From: Polynucleobacter sp. SHI8
Lineage (GTDB): Bacteria; Pseudomonadota; Gammaproteobacteria; Burkholderiales; Burkholderiaceae
Assembly: GCF_027944005.1 (NCBI RefSeq)
Contig: NZ_AP027204.1
Span: 992,001 to 1,056,000, forward strand
Direction of reading: 5' to 3'
DNA length: 64,000 nucleotides
The position numbers and the translations under genes were made by a program. Below, piece by piece: positions 1 to 8,323 of the stretch (position 1 is its first letter; every line of letters starts with the position of its first letter). The notes beneath the pieces are model-generated. The model did not search any database, was not told the DNA's origin, and worked only from the letters and a program-made list of their open reading frames with translations.

Positions 1-74
1 ACAAGCATGCTATTTCTACAATCGTGCCAGCTAAGGCTGTAACCTTCCGCGTTGAAGAGGACGCAGCAAGTTAA
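1..74 (+). CDS. hfq: RNA chaperone Hfq, C-terminal end (5' part outside the window)
   Basis: Frame 3 of the first 74 bases reads (Y)KHAISTIVPAKAV and then a short acidic tail to a TAA at 72-74. YKHAIST.VP is the signature of the Sm2 motif of Hfq, the hexameric chaperone that helps small RNAs pair with mRNAs. Only about 24 residues are visible. The next gene, hflX, overlaps this end in another frame, the usual hfq-hflX arrangement of proteobacteria. Confidence 0.9.
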   Translation, partial: KHAISTIVPAKAVTFRVEEDAAS

Positions 75-1305
75 TCAAGCAACTCACACTGAGGAAATTC
101 GCGCTGTTCTCGTAGGCGTTGATTCTGGACAGTCGAATTTTTCCGAGAGCATGTCTGAGTTAAATCTATTAACTCAAGCGGCTGGCTCTCATCCTGTTGA
201 AATGGTTCTCACCAAACGCTTAAAACCTGATCCTGCCTTATTTATTGGTAGTGGTAAAGCTACGGAGATTCGTGATTTGATGAATGAAAAGAATGCAGAG
301 ATTGCTATTTTTAATCATCCATTAAGCCCTGCTCAACAAAGAAATCTGGAGCGTGCCTTAGGTCATCATGTGATTGACCGCACCGGTTTAATTTTGGATA
401 TTTTTGCGCAACGTGCCAAATCTCATATTGGACAAGTACAAGTAGAGCTAGCAAATGTAAAGTATCGACTCTCGCGTCTGGTTCGAGCATGGAGTCACTT
501 AGAGCGACAAAAAGGCGGTATTGGTCTGCGTGGTGGTCCCGGTGAAACGCAGATGGAGTTGGATCGTCGTATGCTCGAAAATAAAGCGAAGCGTTTACTA
601 GTTGATCTTGCTAAATTACAAAAGCAACAAGCGAATCAGCGACGTTCTAGAGTAAAAAAAGAAGTTTTTTCGATTTCTCTCGTAGGTTATACCAATGCTG
701 GTAAGTCGACCTTGTTCAATGCTTTAACGAAAGCTGGAACGTATGCAGCGGATCAGCTATTTGCCACCTTAGACACAACCACCCGGCGCATCTATCTGCA
801 AGATCATGGTAATGCCGTCGTGTCCGACACAGTGGGATTTATTCGCGAGTTACCGCATCAACTCGTTGAAGCTTTCCAAGCGACCCTTGATGAGACCGTG
901 CATGCCGATTTGTTATTGCATGTGGTGGATGCATCAAGTGTTGTGCGTGATGAGCAAATCCTTGAAGTTGAGAAGGTTATTGCTGAAATCGGTGCACAAG
1001 ATATTCCGGTCATACTCATCATGAACAAAATTGATCAGTTGCCTGAGTATGTGGGGAGAGGGCCTGAGATCCGCTATGAAAAGGATGGTTCCGTTGCAAA
1101 AATCTACTTATCTGCGCAAAGTGGAGAAGGGCTCCACTTACTTCGTGAGGTCTTAGCCAAAATTGCTCAAGACACTGATAAAATAAAGAAAGATCTGAGA
1201 GATAATGATATTTTGACAAAATCAGTCGGTGAAAGACCTATTGGTGCTGATGATGTTGATGGCTTAAAAAATATAAACGTTGGTTACCTCCCTAGGGATA
1301 TTTGA
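52..1305 (+). CDS. hflX: GTPase HflX
   Basis: Ribosome-associated GTPase that splits stalled or heat-damaged 70S ribosomes. The 417-residue protein has the N-terminal HflX nucleotide-binding domain, the glycine-rich linker (GGIGLRGGPGETQ) and a C-terminal G domain: G1 GYTNAGKST at residues 212-220, G3 DTVGF at 259-263 and G4 NKID at 325-328. The start is a TTG at 52, inside the end of hfq. It is the only usual start codon between the preceding in-frame stop (40-42) and the conserved RAVLVGVD segment, so translation is probably coupled to hfq. The tail after the G domain is slightly long and polar. hflK follows directly and may overlap. Confidence 0.93.
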   Translation: MKRTQQVNQATHTEEIRAVLVGVDSGQSNFSESMSELNLLTQAAGSHPVEMVLTKRLKPDPALFIGSGKATEIRDLMNEKNAEIAIFNHPLSPAQQRNLERALGHHVIDRTGLILDIFAQRAKSHIGQVQVELANVKYRLSRLVRAWSHLERQKGGIGLRGGPGETQMELDRRMLENKAKRLLVDLAKLQKQQANQRRSRVKKEVFSISLVGYTNAGKSTLFNALTKAGTYAADQLFATLDTTTRRIYLQDHGNAVVSDTVGFIRELPHQLVEAFQATLDETVHADLLLHVVDASSVVRDEQILEVEKVIAEIGAQDIPVILIMNKIDQLPEYVGRGPEIRYEKDGSVAKIYLSAQSGEGLHLLREVLAKIAQDTDKIKKDLRDNDILTKSVGERPIGADDVDGLKNINVGYLPRDI

Positions 1306-1318
1306 ATTGAAGACATTA

Positions 1319-2839
1319 ATGATTGATCGGGTGATAAATCCTGTAAAAGTAATGATGAGTACCAATAAAAATCGAGTTTTATGGTCGATTTATGATTGGG
1401 TTCACCGTCCTGCTTATATGCAGGAAGGACAACCACCACAAGATTCTGGTAAGGATGAAAAAAAACCAGCTGAGCCCCAACGCCCAAATGCGGAAGATGG
1501 CCCACCAGATTTAGATGAATTATGGAAAGACTTTAATCGTCGTCTTGGCGGATTATTTGGTGGTAATGCAAAAGATCCCTCACAAAATAATCAACAACCC
1601 AAGCCCCCCGTAGACCGACCTAACTTTGGCGGTCAAAATAATCAAGATTCTAAAAAGCCAAGTGATATTGGCAATATGGCAAAGGACTGGATCAAGAAGA
1701 ACATGAATAAAGGTGGTGGTTCAGGCGGTTCTGGGAAAAATAACGGCTTTAGTTTCCCGAATATTGGTCTTGGAGTGATAGGACTTGGTATTTTTGCGAT
1801 TTGGTTATTTAGCGGAATTTTTATTGTTCAAGAAGGTCAGGCTGGAGTTGTATTGCAGTTTGGTAAATATAAATATACGACCAAACCCGGTATTAATTGG
1901 CGCTTACCGTATCCGATTCAAACCCATGAAGTGGTAAGTGTATCCAATGTTCGTTCTGTAGAAATTGGTCGTTCGTTCGTCATTCAAGCGACGAACTTAA
2001 AAGATTCTTCGATGCTCACTGAAGATGAGAACATTATTGATGTCAAATTTGCTGTTCAATATCGTTTAAAAGAACCAACCGAATACATCTTTAATAATCG
2101 TGATCCAGATGGAGCGGTCGTTCAAGCGGCTGAGACCTCTGTACGTGAAATTGTTGGTAAGAGCAAAATGGATGACGTTTTATATGTTGGTCGTGAGCGG
2201 ATTGGTATTGAACTCGCTTCCTCGATTCAAAAGATTCTCGATAGTTATAAGACAGGTATTTATATTACGAGTGTGAATGTGCAAAACGTACAACCACCTG
2301 AGCAAGTGCAATCGGCGTTTGATGATGCTGTTAAAGCAGGTCAGGATCAAGAGCGACAAAAGAATGAAGGTCAAGCGTATGCCAATGACGTCATTCCACG
2401 CGCTAAGGGAGCTGCCGCACGTTTAATTGAAGAAGCTGAGGGATATAAAGCCAAAGTAGTGGCAACCGCAGAAGGTGATGCATCGCGCTTTAAGCAAGTC
2501 TATGCCGAGTACTCTAAAGCACAACAGGTCACACGTGACCGGATGTATATCGATATGATGCAGCAGGTCTACAACAACGTGACCAAAGTTATGATTGATA
2601 CGCGTAACAATAATCAGATGCTGTACTTGCCCCTTGATAAGATTATTCAGCAAACCACACCAGAAACCACGCCAAACAGCGGAATTCCAAATACGGGATC
2701 TCAGCCGCCAAGTGGTTCTGTCACCGTGCCCCTCAATCCTTCCTCCAACCTTGGTGTGAATTCAGTGCCACAAAATAGTGCGAATACGCCACTCGATAAA
2801 CGAGAAACTTTCAGAAGTCGTGAAAGAGAACTGCGCTAA
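1319..2839 (+). CDS. hflK: HflK subunit of the FtsH-modulating HflKC complex
   Basis: SPFH (prohibitin-like) membrane protein that with HflC forms a cage around the FtsH protease in the inner membrane. From this start there is a long hydrophilic N-terminal region rich in Pro, Asn, Gln and Gly, one transmembrane segment at about residues 148-170, then the SPFH domain beginning near VQEGQAGVVLQFGKY, a coiled-coil-like stretch, and a Pro/Ser/Thr-rich C-terminus. The start is uncertain: the frame is open back to 1280, inside hflX, and ATGs at 1319, 1352, 1355 and 1418 are all possible; none has a strong ribosome binding site. I chose the first ATG after the hflX stop. hflC follows 11 bases downstream. 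Confidence 0.92.
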   Translation: MIDRVINPVKVMMSTNKNRVLWSIYDWVHRPAYMQEGQPPQDSGKDEKKPAEPQRPNAEDGPPDLDELWKDFNRRLGGLFGGNAKDPSQNNQQPKPPVDRPNFGGQNNQDSKKPSDIGNMAKDWIKKNMNKGGGSGGSGKNNGFSFPNIGLGVIGLGIFAIWLFSGIFIVQEGQAGVVLQFGKYKYTTKPGINWRLPYPIQTHEVVSVSNVRSVEIGRSFVIQATNLKDSSMLTEDENIIDVKFAVQYRLKEPTEYIFNNRDPDGAVVQAAETSVREIVGKSKMDDVLYVGRERIGIELASSIQKILDSYKTGIYITSVNVQNVQPPEQVQSAFDDAVKAGQDQERQKNEGQAYANDVIPRAKGAAARLIEEAEGYKAKVVATAEGDASRFKQVYAEYSKAQQVTRDRMYIDMMQQVYNNVTKVMIDTRNNNQMLYLPLDKIIQQTTPETTPNSGIPNTGSQPPSGSVTVPLNPSSNLGVNSVPQNSANTPLDKRETFRSRERELR

Positions 2840-2850
2840 GAGGACAATAT

Positions 2851-3720
2851 ATGAACCAACGCATACTTTCCATTCTTGTATTACTGTTAGCAGGTTTTTA
2901 CCTGTTGTCCTCCACCTTGTTCTTAGTTGATCAGCGTAAATTTGCTGTGGTGTTTTCTTTCGGCGAAATCAAGCGTGTGATTGAAGAGCCTGGTTTAAAT
3001 ATCAAGCTACCATCACCCATCCAGAACGTTCAGTTTTTTGATCGTCGCATTATGACGATTGATAATCCTGAAGCAGAGCGCTTTATCACCTCTGAAAAGA
3101 AGAACTTGCTGGTTGACTCTTTCGTCAAGTGGCGCATTGTAGATCCACGTAAATTCTTTATCAGTTTCAAGGGTGATGAGCGTTTGGCACAAGACCGCTT
3201 ATCGCAGCTCGTTAAATCTGCCCTGAATGAAGAGTTCACGAAACGTACTGTTCGCGAATTGATTTCTGAGCAACGTGAGCAGGTCATGCAAGGTATCAAG
3301 AAGAAAGTGGCTGACGATACAGCTGATATTGGTATTGAAATCGTCGATGTACGTTTAAAGCGCGTGGATTTGTTAGCGGAGATTAGTGATTCTGTATATC
3401 GCCGTATGGAAGCAGAGCGTAAACGCGTTGCCAATGAACTACGTTCAACCGGTGCTGCTGAATCTGAAAAAATTCGTGCAGATGCAGAACGTCAACGTGA
3501 TGTGATTTTGGCGCAAGCATATAAAGAAGCACAAAAAATCAAAGGTCAGGGTGATGCGCAAGCAAATGCTATTTACAATGATGCCTTTGGTCGTGATGCT
3601 CAATTTGCGCAGTTTTATCGTAGCCTTGAAGCGTACAAAGCGACCTTTAAAGATAAAAAAGATCTCATGGTGTTATCACCAGATAGTGATTTCTTTAAAT
3701 TTATGAAGAAAAGTAAGTAA
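2851..3720 (+). CDS. hflC: HflC subunit of the FtsH-modulating HflKC complex
   Basis: Partner of HflK. The 289-residue protein has an N-terminal signal anchor (hydrophobic residues about 5-26), then an SPFH domain starting at VDQRKFAVVFSFGEIKRV, and an Ala/Arg/Glu-rich helical region around RMEAERKRVANELRSTGAAE that is typical of the family. An AAGAGGA ribosome binding site precedes the ATG. It is co-oriented with and close to hflK, so both are surely one transcript; hisZ starts 17 bases after its stop. Confidence 0.95.
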   Translation: MNQRILSILVLLLAGFYLLSSTLFLVDQRKFAVVFSFGEIKRVIEEPGLNIKLPSPIQNVQFFDRRIMTIDNPEAERFITSEKKNLLVDSFVKWRIVDPRKFFISFKGDERLAQDRLSQLVKSALNEEFTKRTVRELISEQREQVMQGIKKKVADDTADIGIEIVDVRLKRVDLLAEISDSVYRRMEAERKRVANELRSTGAAESEKIRADAERQRDVILAQAYKEAQKIKGQGDAQANAIYNDAFGRDAQFAQFYRSLEAYKATFKDKKDLMVLSPDSDFFKFMKKSK

Positions 3721-3737
3721 CTTTACTTTTAATAGCT

Positions 3738-4907
3738 ATGACAAACCGCTGGTTACTTCCTGAAAATATTGCAGATGTTTTACCCGGTCAATCTAATCTG
3801 GTGGAGTCATTGCGTCGGGATATTTTGGATCTTTTTGAGTCCTATGGATATGAGCTCGTCATACCACCCATGTTGGAATATATCGAATCCTTGATGACTG
3901 CCACCGGCAGTGACATGGATTTACAAACGTTTAAATTAGTTGATCAATTGTCTGGTAGGACATTGGGATTGCGTGCCGATATGACCACACAGGTCGCGAG
4001 GATCGATGCGCACATTCTCAATCGTCAAAATATTGCTCGGCTCTGCTACGCGGGAACAACTCTTCAAACACGTGTTGTTCCAGGAATATTTTCTCGTGAG
4101 CAATTACAAGTTGGCGCTGAGGTATACGGCCATCAAGGGATTGAAGCGGATATTGAGATCGTCAATTTGATGATTCAGTCATTGCTTCTTGCGCAGGTAG
4201 GCCCTATCACCTTAGATGTAAGTCATGCAGGCTTATTAAAAGATATTGTAGATAAAAAACAATTAGCCGCAGATGATATCTCGGAGATGTATCGTTTCTT
4301 GCAGGCCAAAGATCGTAGCAGTTTACAAAACCTCATGCACAGCTGGGATGAATCTGCTAAAAACACGATCTTATCTTTATTAGATTTAAGTGGTAATGCC
4401 GAGGATGTACTTACACAGGCGAAGAGTAAGTTGCCGAAGAGTGAGGTATCTCAGCAGGTGATCAAAGATCTTGAGCAATTATGTTCTGGAATTAAAAAAA
4501 CATCGGTAGATATTCAGCTCAACATTGATCTTGCCGATTTAGACGGTTTTCAGTATCACACCGGTATTTTATGTGCGGCGTATGTACCAAAGTACCCAGT
4601 GGCGATCGCAAGAGGCGGACGGTATGATCAGGTCGGTCTAGCATTTGGACGTTCAAGACCCGCCACAGGTTTTTCAGTCGATCTGCTAGCCCTTGCTGGA
4701 CTATCGAATAAAAAAATCAGTACCCATGCCATCATGGCCCCGTGGAATGATTCGGATGAGCTTAGGTCTTTGATTCGTTCATTGCGCCAAAAGGGTGAAG
4801 TCGTGATTGAATCCTTTCCTGGGCATGAGCATAATGAATCGACCATGGATGGTGATCGGGAGTTGGTATTTGAGAATCAAGCATGGCAAGTAGTGCCCAA
4901 AAAATAA
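3738..4907 (+). CDS. hisZ: ATP phosphoribosyltransferase regulatory subunit HisZ
   Basis: Catalytically inactive relative of histidyl-tRNA synthetase that activates the short form of HisG in the first step of histidine synthesis. The 389-residue protein shows the class II synthetase-like fold: the N-terminal WLLPENIADVLPGQ, motif-2-like RADMTTQVARI, and a late ARGGRYDQVG segment. It lacks the C-terminal anticodon-binding domain of true HisRS. Position between hflC and purA is the usual one in Burkholderiales, which supports HisZ over HisS. No strong ribosome binding site is visible before the ATG. Confidence 0.93.
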   Translation: MTNRWLLPENIADVLPGQSNLVESLRRDILDLFESYGYELVIPPMLEYIESLMTATGSDMDLQTFKLVDQLSGRTLGLRADMTTQVARIDAHILNRQNIARLCYAGTTLQTRVVPGIFSREQLQVGAEVYGHQGIEADIEIVNLMIQSLLLAQVGPITLDVSHAGLLKDIVDKKQLAADDISEMYRFLQAKDRSSLQNLMHSWDESAKNTILSLLDLSGNAEDVLTQAKSKLPKSEVSQQVIKDLEQLCSGIKKTSVDIQLNIDLADLDGFQYHTGILCAAYVPKYPVAIARGGRYDQVGLAFGRSRPATGFSVDLLALAGLSNKKISTHAIMAPWNDSDELRSLIRSLRQKGEVVIESFPGHEHNESTMDGDRELVFENQAWQVVPKK

Positions 4908-4925
4908 ACGTTTAAAAGGTATCAA

Positions 4926-6257
4926 ATGAAGCAACTCAATATTGGTAGAAATGTCGTTGTCATTGGCACGCAGTGGGGTGATGAAGGTAAGGGCAAAGTC
5001 GTTGATTGGTTAACTGATCATGCACAAGGAGTCGTAAGATTTCAGGGGGGGCACAATGCCGGTCATACCCTCATCATTGGTGGTAAGAAAACGATTTTGC
5101 GTTTGATTCCCTCCGGGATCATGCATCCACGCGTAGTTTGTTACATTGGTAACGGCGTGGTTCTATCTCCTGAAGCCTTGTTTAAAGAAATCGATGAGTT
5201 AGAGGCTGCTGGTTTAGATGTTTGCTCCAGACTCAAAGTATCAGAAGCCGCAACTTTGATATTGCCTTATCACGTGGCCATCGATCACGCCCGTGAAATC
5301 AAGCGCGGTAGTGCCAAAATTGGCACCACAGGAAGAGGGATTGGACCTGCCTATGAAGATAAAGTGGCCCGTCGTGCATTACGTGTGCAAGACTTATTTT
5401 TCCCGGAATTGTTTGCGGAAAAATTAAAAGAGAATTTAGAGTTTCATAATTTTTGTTTAGAAAAATATTATGGCGTAGCACCGATTGATTTCCAGACGAC
5501 CTATGATCAAGCGATGTCGTATGCTAAACGTTTACAGCCGATGGTAGTGGATGTTTCTAGTGCGTTATATGCAGCACAAAGTGCCGGTAAAAATTTACTC
5601 TTTGAAGGTGCACAGGGTACTTTATTAGATATCGATCACGGTACCTATCCTTATGTCACGTCGAGTAATTGCGTAGCAGGTAACGCAGCGGCTGGATCTG
5701 GAGTTGGTCCAGGCAGTTTGAAATACATATTAGGGATTACGAAAGCGTACTGTACACGCGTTGGCGCAGGCCCATTTCCAAGTGAGTTGTATGATCATGA
5801 TAATCCAGAGCGTCAAGATCCCATTGGTATTCGTTTGGCTGAAGTTGGTAAAGAATTTGGTTCAGTCACTGGTCGTCCAAGACGCACTGGTTGGTTAGAC
5901 GGTGCAGCTCTCAAGCGCTCCATACAAATTAATGGTGTGAGTGGCTTGTGTATGACCAAACTTGATGTTCTTGACGGTTTAGAACAAATTGGTTTGTGCA
6001 CTGGCTATCATTTAGATGGTGAAGTTTTAGACGTATTACCTCGTGGTGCAGACGCCGTAGCGCGCTGCGTACCGATTTATGAGTATTTCCCGGGATGGAC
6101 ACAAAGTACAGTTGGCATTACTCAGTGGGATAAATTGCCTGTTGAAGCGCAAAACTATTTACGTCGTATTGAAGAACTGGCACAAACACCAATCGCGATG
6201 GTCTCTACAGGACCTGACCGTGAAGAAACGATTTTGTTGCAACACCCATTTGCCTAA
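4926..6257 (+). CDS. purA: Adenylosuccinate synthetase
   Basis: Makes adenylosuccinate from IMP, aspartate and GTP, the first committed step to AMP. Full length at 443 residues. The P-loop-like GTQWGDEGKGK carries the catalytic Asp19 and GGHNAGHT carries His47, equivalent to Asp13 and His41 of the E. coli enzyme. Other signatures are GTTGRGIGPAYEDK, LFEGAQGTLLDIDHGTYPYVTSSN and TGRPRRTGWLD. An AAAGGT ribosome binding site precedes the ATG. It ends the conserved hfq-to-purA run; a tiny lipoprotein gene starts two bases after its stop. Confidence 0.97.
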   Translation: MKQLNIGRNVVVIGTQWGDEGKGKVVDWLTDHAQGVVRFQGGHNAGHTLIIGGKKTILRLIPSGIMHPRVVCYIGNGVVLSPEALFKEIDELEAAGLDVCSRLKVSEAATLILPYHVAIDHAREIKRGSAKIGTTGRGIGPAYEDKVARRALRVQDLFFPELFAEKLKENLEFHNFCLEKYYGVAPIDFQTTYDQAMSYAKRLQPMVVDVSSALYAAQSAGKNLLFEGAQGTLLDIDHGTYPYVTSSNCVAGNAAAGSGVGPGSLKYILGITKAYCTRVGAGPFPSELYDHDNPERQDPIGIRLAEVGKEFGSVTGRPRRTGWLDGAALKRSIQINGVSGLCMTKLDVLDGLEQIGLCTGYHLDGEVLDVLPRGADAVARCVPIYEYFPGWTQSTVGITQWDKLPVEAQNYLRRIEELAQTPIAMVSTGPDREETILLQHPFA

Positions 6258-6259
6258 AG

Positions 6260-6433
6260 ATGAAATACGTCATGAGCCTTGTGATGATTCTATCCTTGCA
6301 GGCTTGTGCCGTATATTCCGTTGCTAGTTCTGCGGTATCCATTACCGCAGATGTGGTCTCTACCGGTGTGAATGTCGTCACCGGTGCAGTCGATACCGTC
6401 GTAGACGTTGTGACTCCTAGTAAAAAGAAGTAA
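6260..6433 (+). CDS. Small lipoprotein, 57 aa, function unknown
   Basis: This is a 57-residue reading frame that begins MKYVMSLVMILSLQAC: a short basic-hydrophobic signal peptide ending in a lipobox (LQAC) with Cys15 as the predicted lipidation site. The mature part is about 43 residues, rich in Val, Thr, Ser and Ala with a repeating VV.TGV./VVTGAVD/VVDVV pattern, and ends in PSKKK. It starts two bases after the purA stop and is probably translated from the same transcript. Small envelope lipoproteins of this kind are known but poorly characterised; I assign no function. Confidence 0.75.
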   Translation: MKYVMSLVMILSLQACAVYSVASSAVSITADVVSTGVNVVTGAVDTVVDVVTPSKKK

Positions 6434-6473
6434 ATTCCTAAAGTTTAAATAATTAAATAGAATTAAATCTTAA

Positions 6474-6540
6474 GTTTATTCTTATATAAAAATATAAACC
6501 ATTTTATTGCAATAGTTTATATAGTGTTTTAAAATTAAAC
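6474..6540. promoter_or_regulatory. Two inverted-repeat operator candidates before the AbiE-type pair
   Basis: Two 26-base units with the same ends lie 41 bases apart. Unit 1 is 6474-6499 (GTTTAT ... ATAAAC) and unit 2 is 6515-6540 (GTTTAT ... TTAAAC). The inner half-sites also form an 8-base-arm repeat, ATATAAAC at 6492-6499 with GTTTATAT at 6515-6522. Unit 2 ends one base before the ATG at 6542. AbiEi antitoxins of characterised AbiE systems repress their own operon by binding paired inverted repeats, so these are inferred AbiEi operators. The region is very AT-rich, so chance similarity is a real caveat. Confidence 0.5.
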
Positions 6541-6541
6541 C

Positions 6542-7306
6542 ATGAGTTTAATAAATCCTAAAAAAATAAACCAATTAATGCATGATTGGCCTGCTGGCAC
6601 GGTCTACGTATCGTCATGGCTTAAAGAGGCAGGAATATCGGGTCAGTTACTTAATAGATATAAAAAAAGTGGTTGGTTAGAGTCTGTGGGGAGCGGTGCT
6701 GTCAAAAGGATAGGCGATGAAGTTGGGTATCAAGGTGCTTTATATGCGCTTCAATCTCAGCTTCAATCATCGATTCATGTTGGGGGTAAATCTGCATTAG
6801 AGTTGCAGGGTAGGTTGCATTATTTAAACTTCAATAATCGTTTTGTAACTTTGTTTGGTCATTGGAAGGAGCATTTGCCCTTGTGGTTTTCAAATACGGA
6901 TTGGGGAGTGCAACTTGAATATCATCGATCTTCATTTCTTCCTGCAGATCTTGATGTCATCGATTTTGAAGTAAAAGATTTTTCAATCAAAATATCGAGC
7001 CCACTCAGAGCAATGTTCGAGTGTTTATACCTGGCGCCAGAAAAACAAGACTTGATAGAGTGTTATGAACTAATGGAAGGACTCAATAACTTGAGACCTC
7101 TTCAAGTCCAAAAAATATTAGAGACTTGCGAATCAATTAAGGTTAAAAGATTGTTTGTTTTTATGGCCGATAGAGCAGGACATGCTTGGTTAAAGCATGT
7201 GGATCTGAGTAACATCCATTTTGGAGTTGGGAAGCGAAGTATTGTTTCGGGCGGTTTGTTAAATACAAAATATCAAATTACCTTGCCGAAAGAGCTTGCT
7301 GAATGA
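6542..7306 (+). CDS. AbiEi-family antitoxin / transcriptional regulator
   Basis: Predicted antitoxin of an AbiE-type (type IV) toxin-antitoxin system. The 254-residue protein starts with a short winged-helix-like region (residues about 1-60, including VYVSSWLKEAGISGQLLNRYKKSGWLE and the following VGSGAVKR wing), as in AbiEi proteins, where this domain binds DNA. The next part (IHVGGKSALELQGR, then a beta-rich region) matches the AbiEi C-terminal domain, which is needed for antitoxicity in studied systems. The stop overlaps the start of the toxin gene by four bases (ATGA), the standard coupling for this pair. No ribosome binding site is visible ahead of the ATG, and an inverted repeat covers that stretch. 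Codon use is AT-rich. Confidence 0.82.
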   Translation: MSLINPKKINQLMHDWPAGTVYVSSWLKEAGISGQLLNRYKKSGWLESVGSGAVKRIGDEVGYQGALYALQSQLQSSIHVGGKSALELQGRLHYLNFNNRFVTLFGHWKEHLPLWFSNTDWGVQLEYHRSSFLPADLDVIDFEVKDFSIKISSPLRAMFECLYLAPEKQDLIECYELMEGLNNLRPLQVQKILETCESIKVKRLFVFMADRAGHAWLKHVDLSNIHFGVGKRSIVSGGLLNTKYQITLPKELAE

Positions 7307-8199
7307 CGGGTAATTACAGAAAGCAGGTTGAGATCTTATTAGATGTACTGCCAATGGTTGCTCAGGAGAATTGTTTTGCTATGCATGGTGGAACGGCAAT
7401 TAATCTTTTTGTTCGAAATATGCCAAGACTCTCCGTTGATATTGACTTAACCTATTGTTTGGTAGAAGAGCGTTCTGTAAGTCTTTTCCACATCAATGAA
7501 GCATTAGAAAGACTACAAAAAAAAATTGAAAAAGTGCTTGGGTTATTCGTCCAGCATCAGCAAGATACATATAAGTTGATTGTCTCAAATCAAAAAGCGC
7601 AAATTAAAATTGAAGTTAATCCTGTTGGAAGAGGGGTCATTTCTGGAACTCAAAAAATGGTTTTATGTGAAAAAGCTCAAGAGGAGTTTGATCGATTTGT
7701 TGAGTTGAACGTTGTTTCAACGGGTCAGTTATATGGTGGCAAGATTTGTGCTGCTTTGGATCGGCAACATCCTAGAGATTTATTTGATATCAAATATCTT
7801 TTTCTGAATGATGGTTTTACGGAAGAAATCAAGAAAGGTTTTTTATATCATCTTTTATCAAGTAGTTCTCCAATTCATGAACTTCTTATGCCTCCTTTGT
7901 TTGACCAAAGAAAGACATTCGAGAATCAGTTTGATGGAATGAGTTTAGAACCTTTTACATATGCTGATTTTGAAAATACTAGGCAGTTACTGCTTGATGT
8001 GATTCAGGAAAAGTTAACTTTTCAAGATCGGAAATTTTTACTGAGCGTTAAAAATTTAGAACCGGATTGGAGTATCTATGACTTCAAAGAATTTCCATCG
8101 ATTAAGTGGAAGTTACAAAATTTAGAAAAGCTAAGCTTGGATAATCCTGCAAAATATCTTGACCAAACAGAGCAATTAAAAATAAAGCTGAATATTTAA
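7303..8199 (+). CDS. AbiEii/AbiGii-family nucleotidyltransferase toxin
   Basis: Predicted toxin of the AbiE pair, in the nucleotidyltransferase superfamily. The 298-residue protein has the conserved N-terminal MHGGTAINLF (GG at 29-30) followed by SVDIDLT with the metal-binding Asp46 and Asp48, and a downstream KICAALDRQHPRDLFDIKYL motif, all typical of AbiEii (DUF1814). Studied AbiEii-type enzymes add nucleotides to target RNAs, including tRNA, and cause reversible growth arrest; some give phage resistance by abortive infection. All key residues that I can judge are present, so it looks intact. Translation is coupled to the antitoxin by an ATGA overlap. Confidence 0.87.
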   Translation: MTGNYRKQVEILLDVLPMVAQENCFAMHGGTAINLFVRNMPRLSVDIDLTYCLVEERSVSLFHINEALERLQKKIEKVLGLFVQHQQDTYKLIVSNQKAQIKIEVNPVGRGVISGTQKMVLCEKAQEEFDRFVELNVVSTGQLYGGKICAALDRQHPRDLFDIKYLFLNDGFTEEIKKGFLYHLLSSSSPIHELLMPPLFDQRKTFENQFDGMSLEPFTYADFENTRQLLLDVIQEKLTFQDRKFLLSVKNLEPDWSIYDFKEFPSIKWKLQNLEKLSLDNPAKYLDQTEQLKIKLNI

Positions 8200-8274
8200 A
8201 AGGACTCTTCATTATTTGCTGAAGTTCTATTCATATATTCACTTAGCAAAAATATTTATTTTCGATGTAATCCC

Positions 8275-8300
8275 TTTCTTTAATGAAAACGTTAAAGAAA
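8275..8300. promoter_or_regulatory. Inverted repeat upstream of the 58-aa lipoprotein
   Basis: TTTCTTTAA at 8275-8283 and its exact complement TTAAAGAAA at 8292-8300 are separated by eight bases. The repeat lies 23 bases before the ATG of the small lipoprotein and could be an operator or a weak hairpin. The surrounding gap (8200-8323) is AT-rich with nothing else recognisable. Confidence 0.35.
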
Positions 8301-8323
8301 TATAGATTTCATAGGAGAAAAAT

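Noticed and set aside
3030..3434. 134-aa frame on the - strand within hflC
   Set aside because: Antisense shadow of the conserved SPFH domain; Ser/Arg-rich composition typical of reverse-frame translation.
6079..6327. 82-aa frame running from purA into the following gap
   Set aside because: Out of frame with purA; the 57-aa lipoprotein frame that starts at 6260 is the better explanation of this region.
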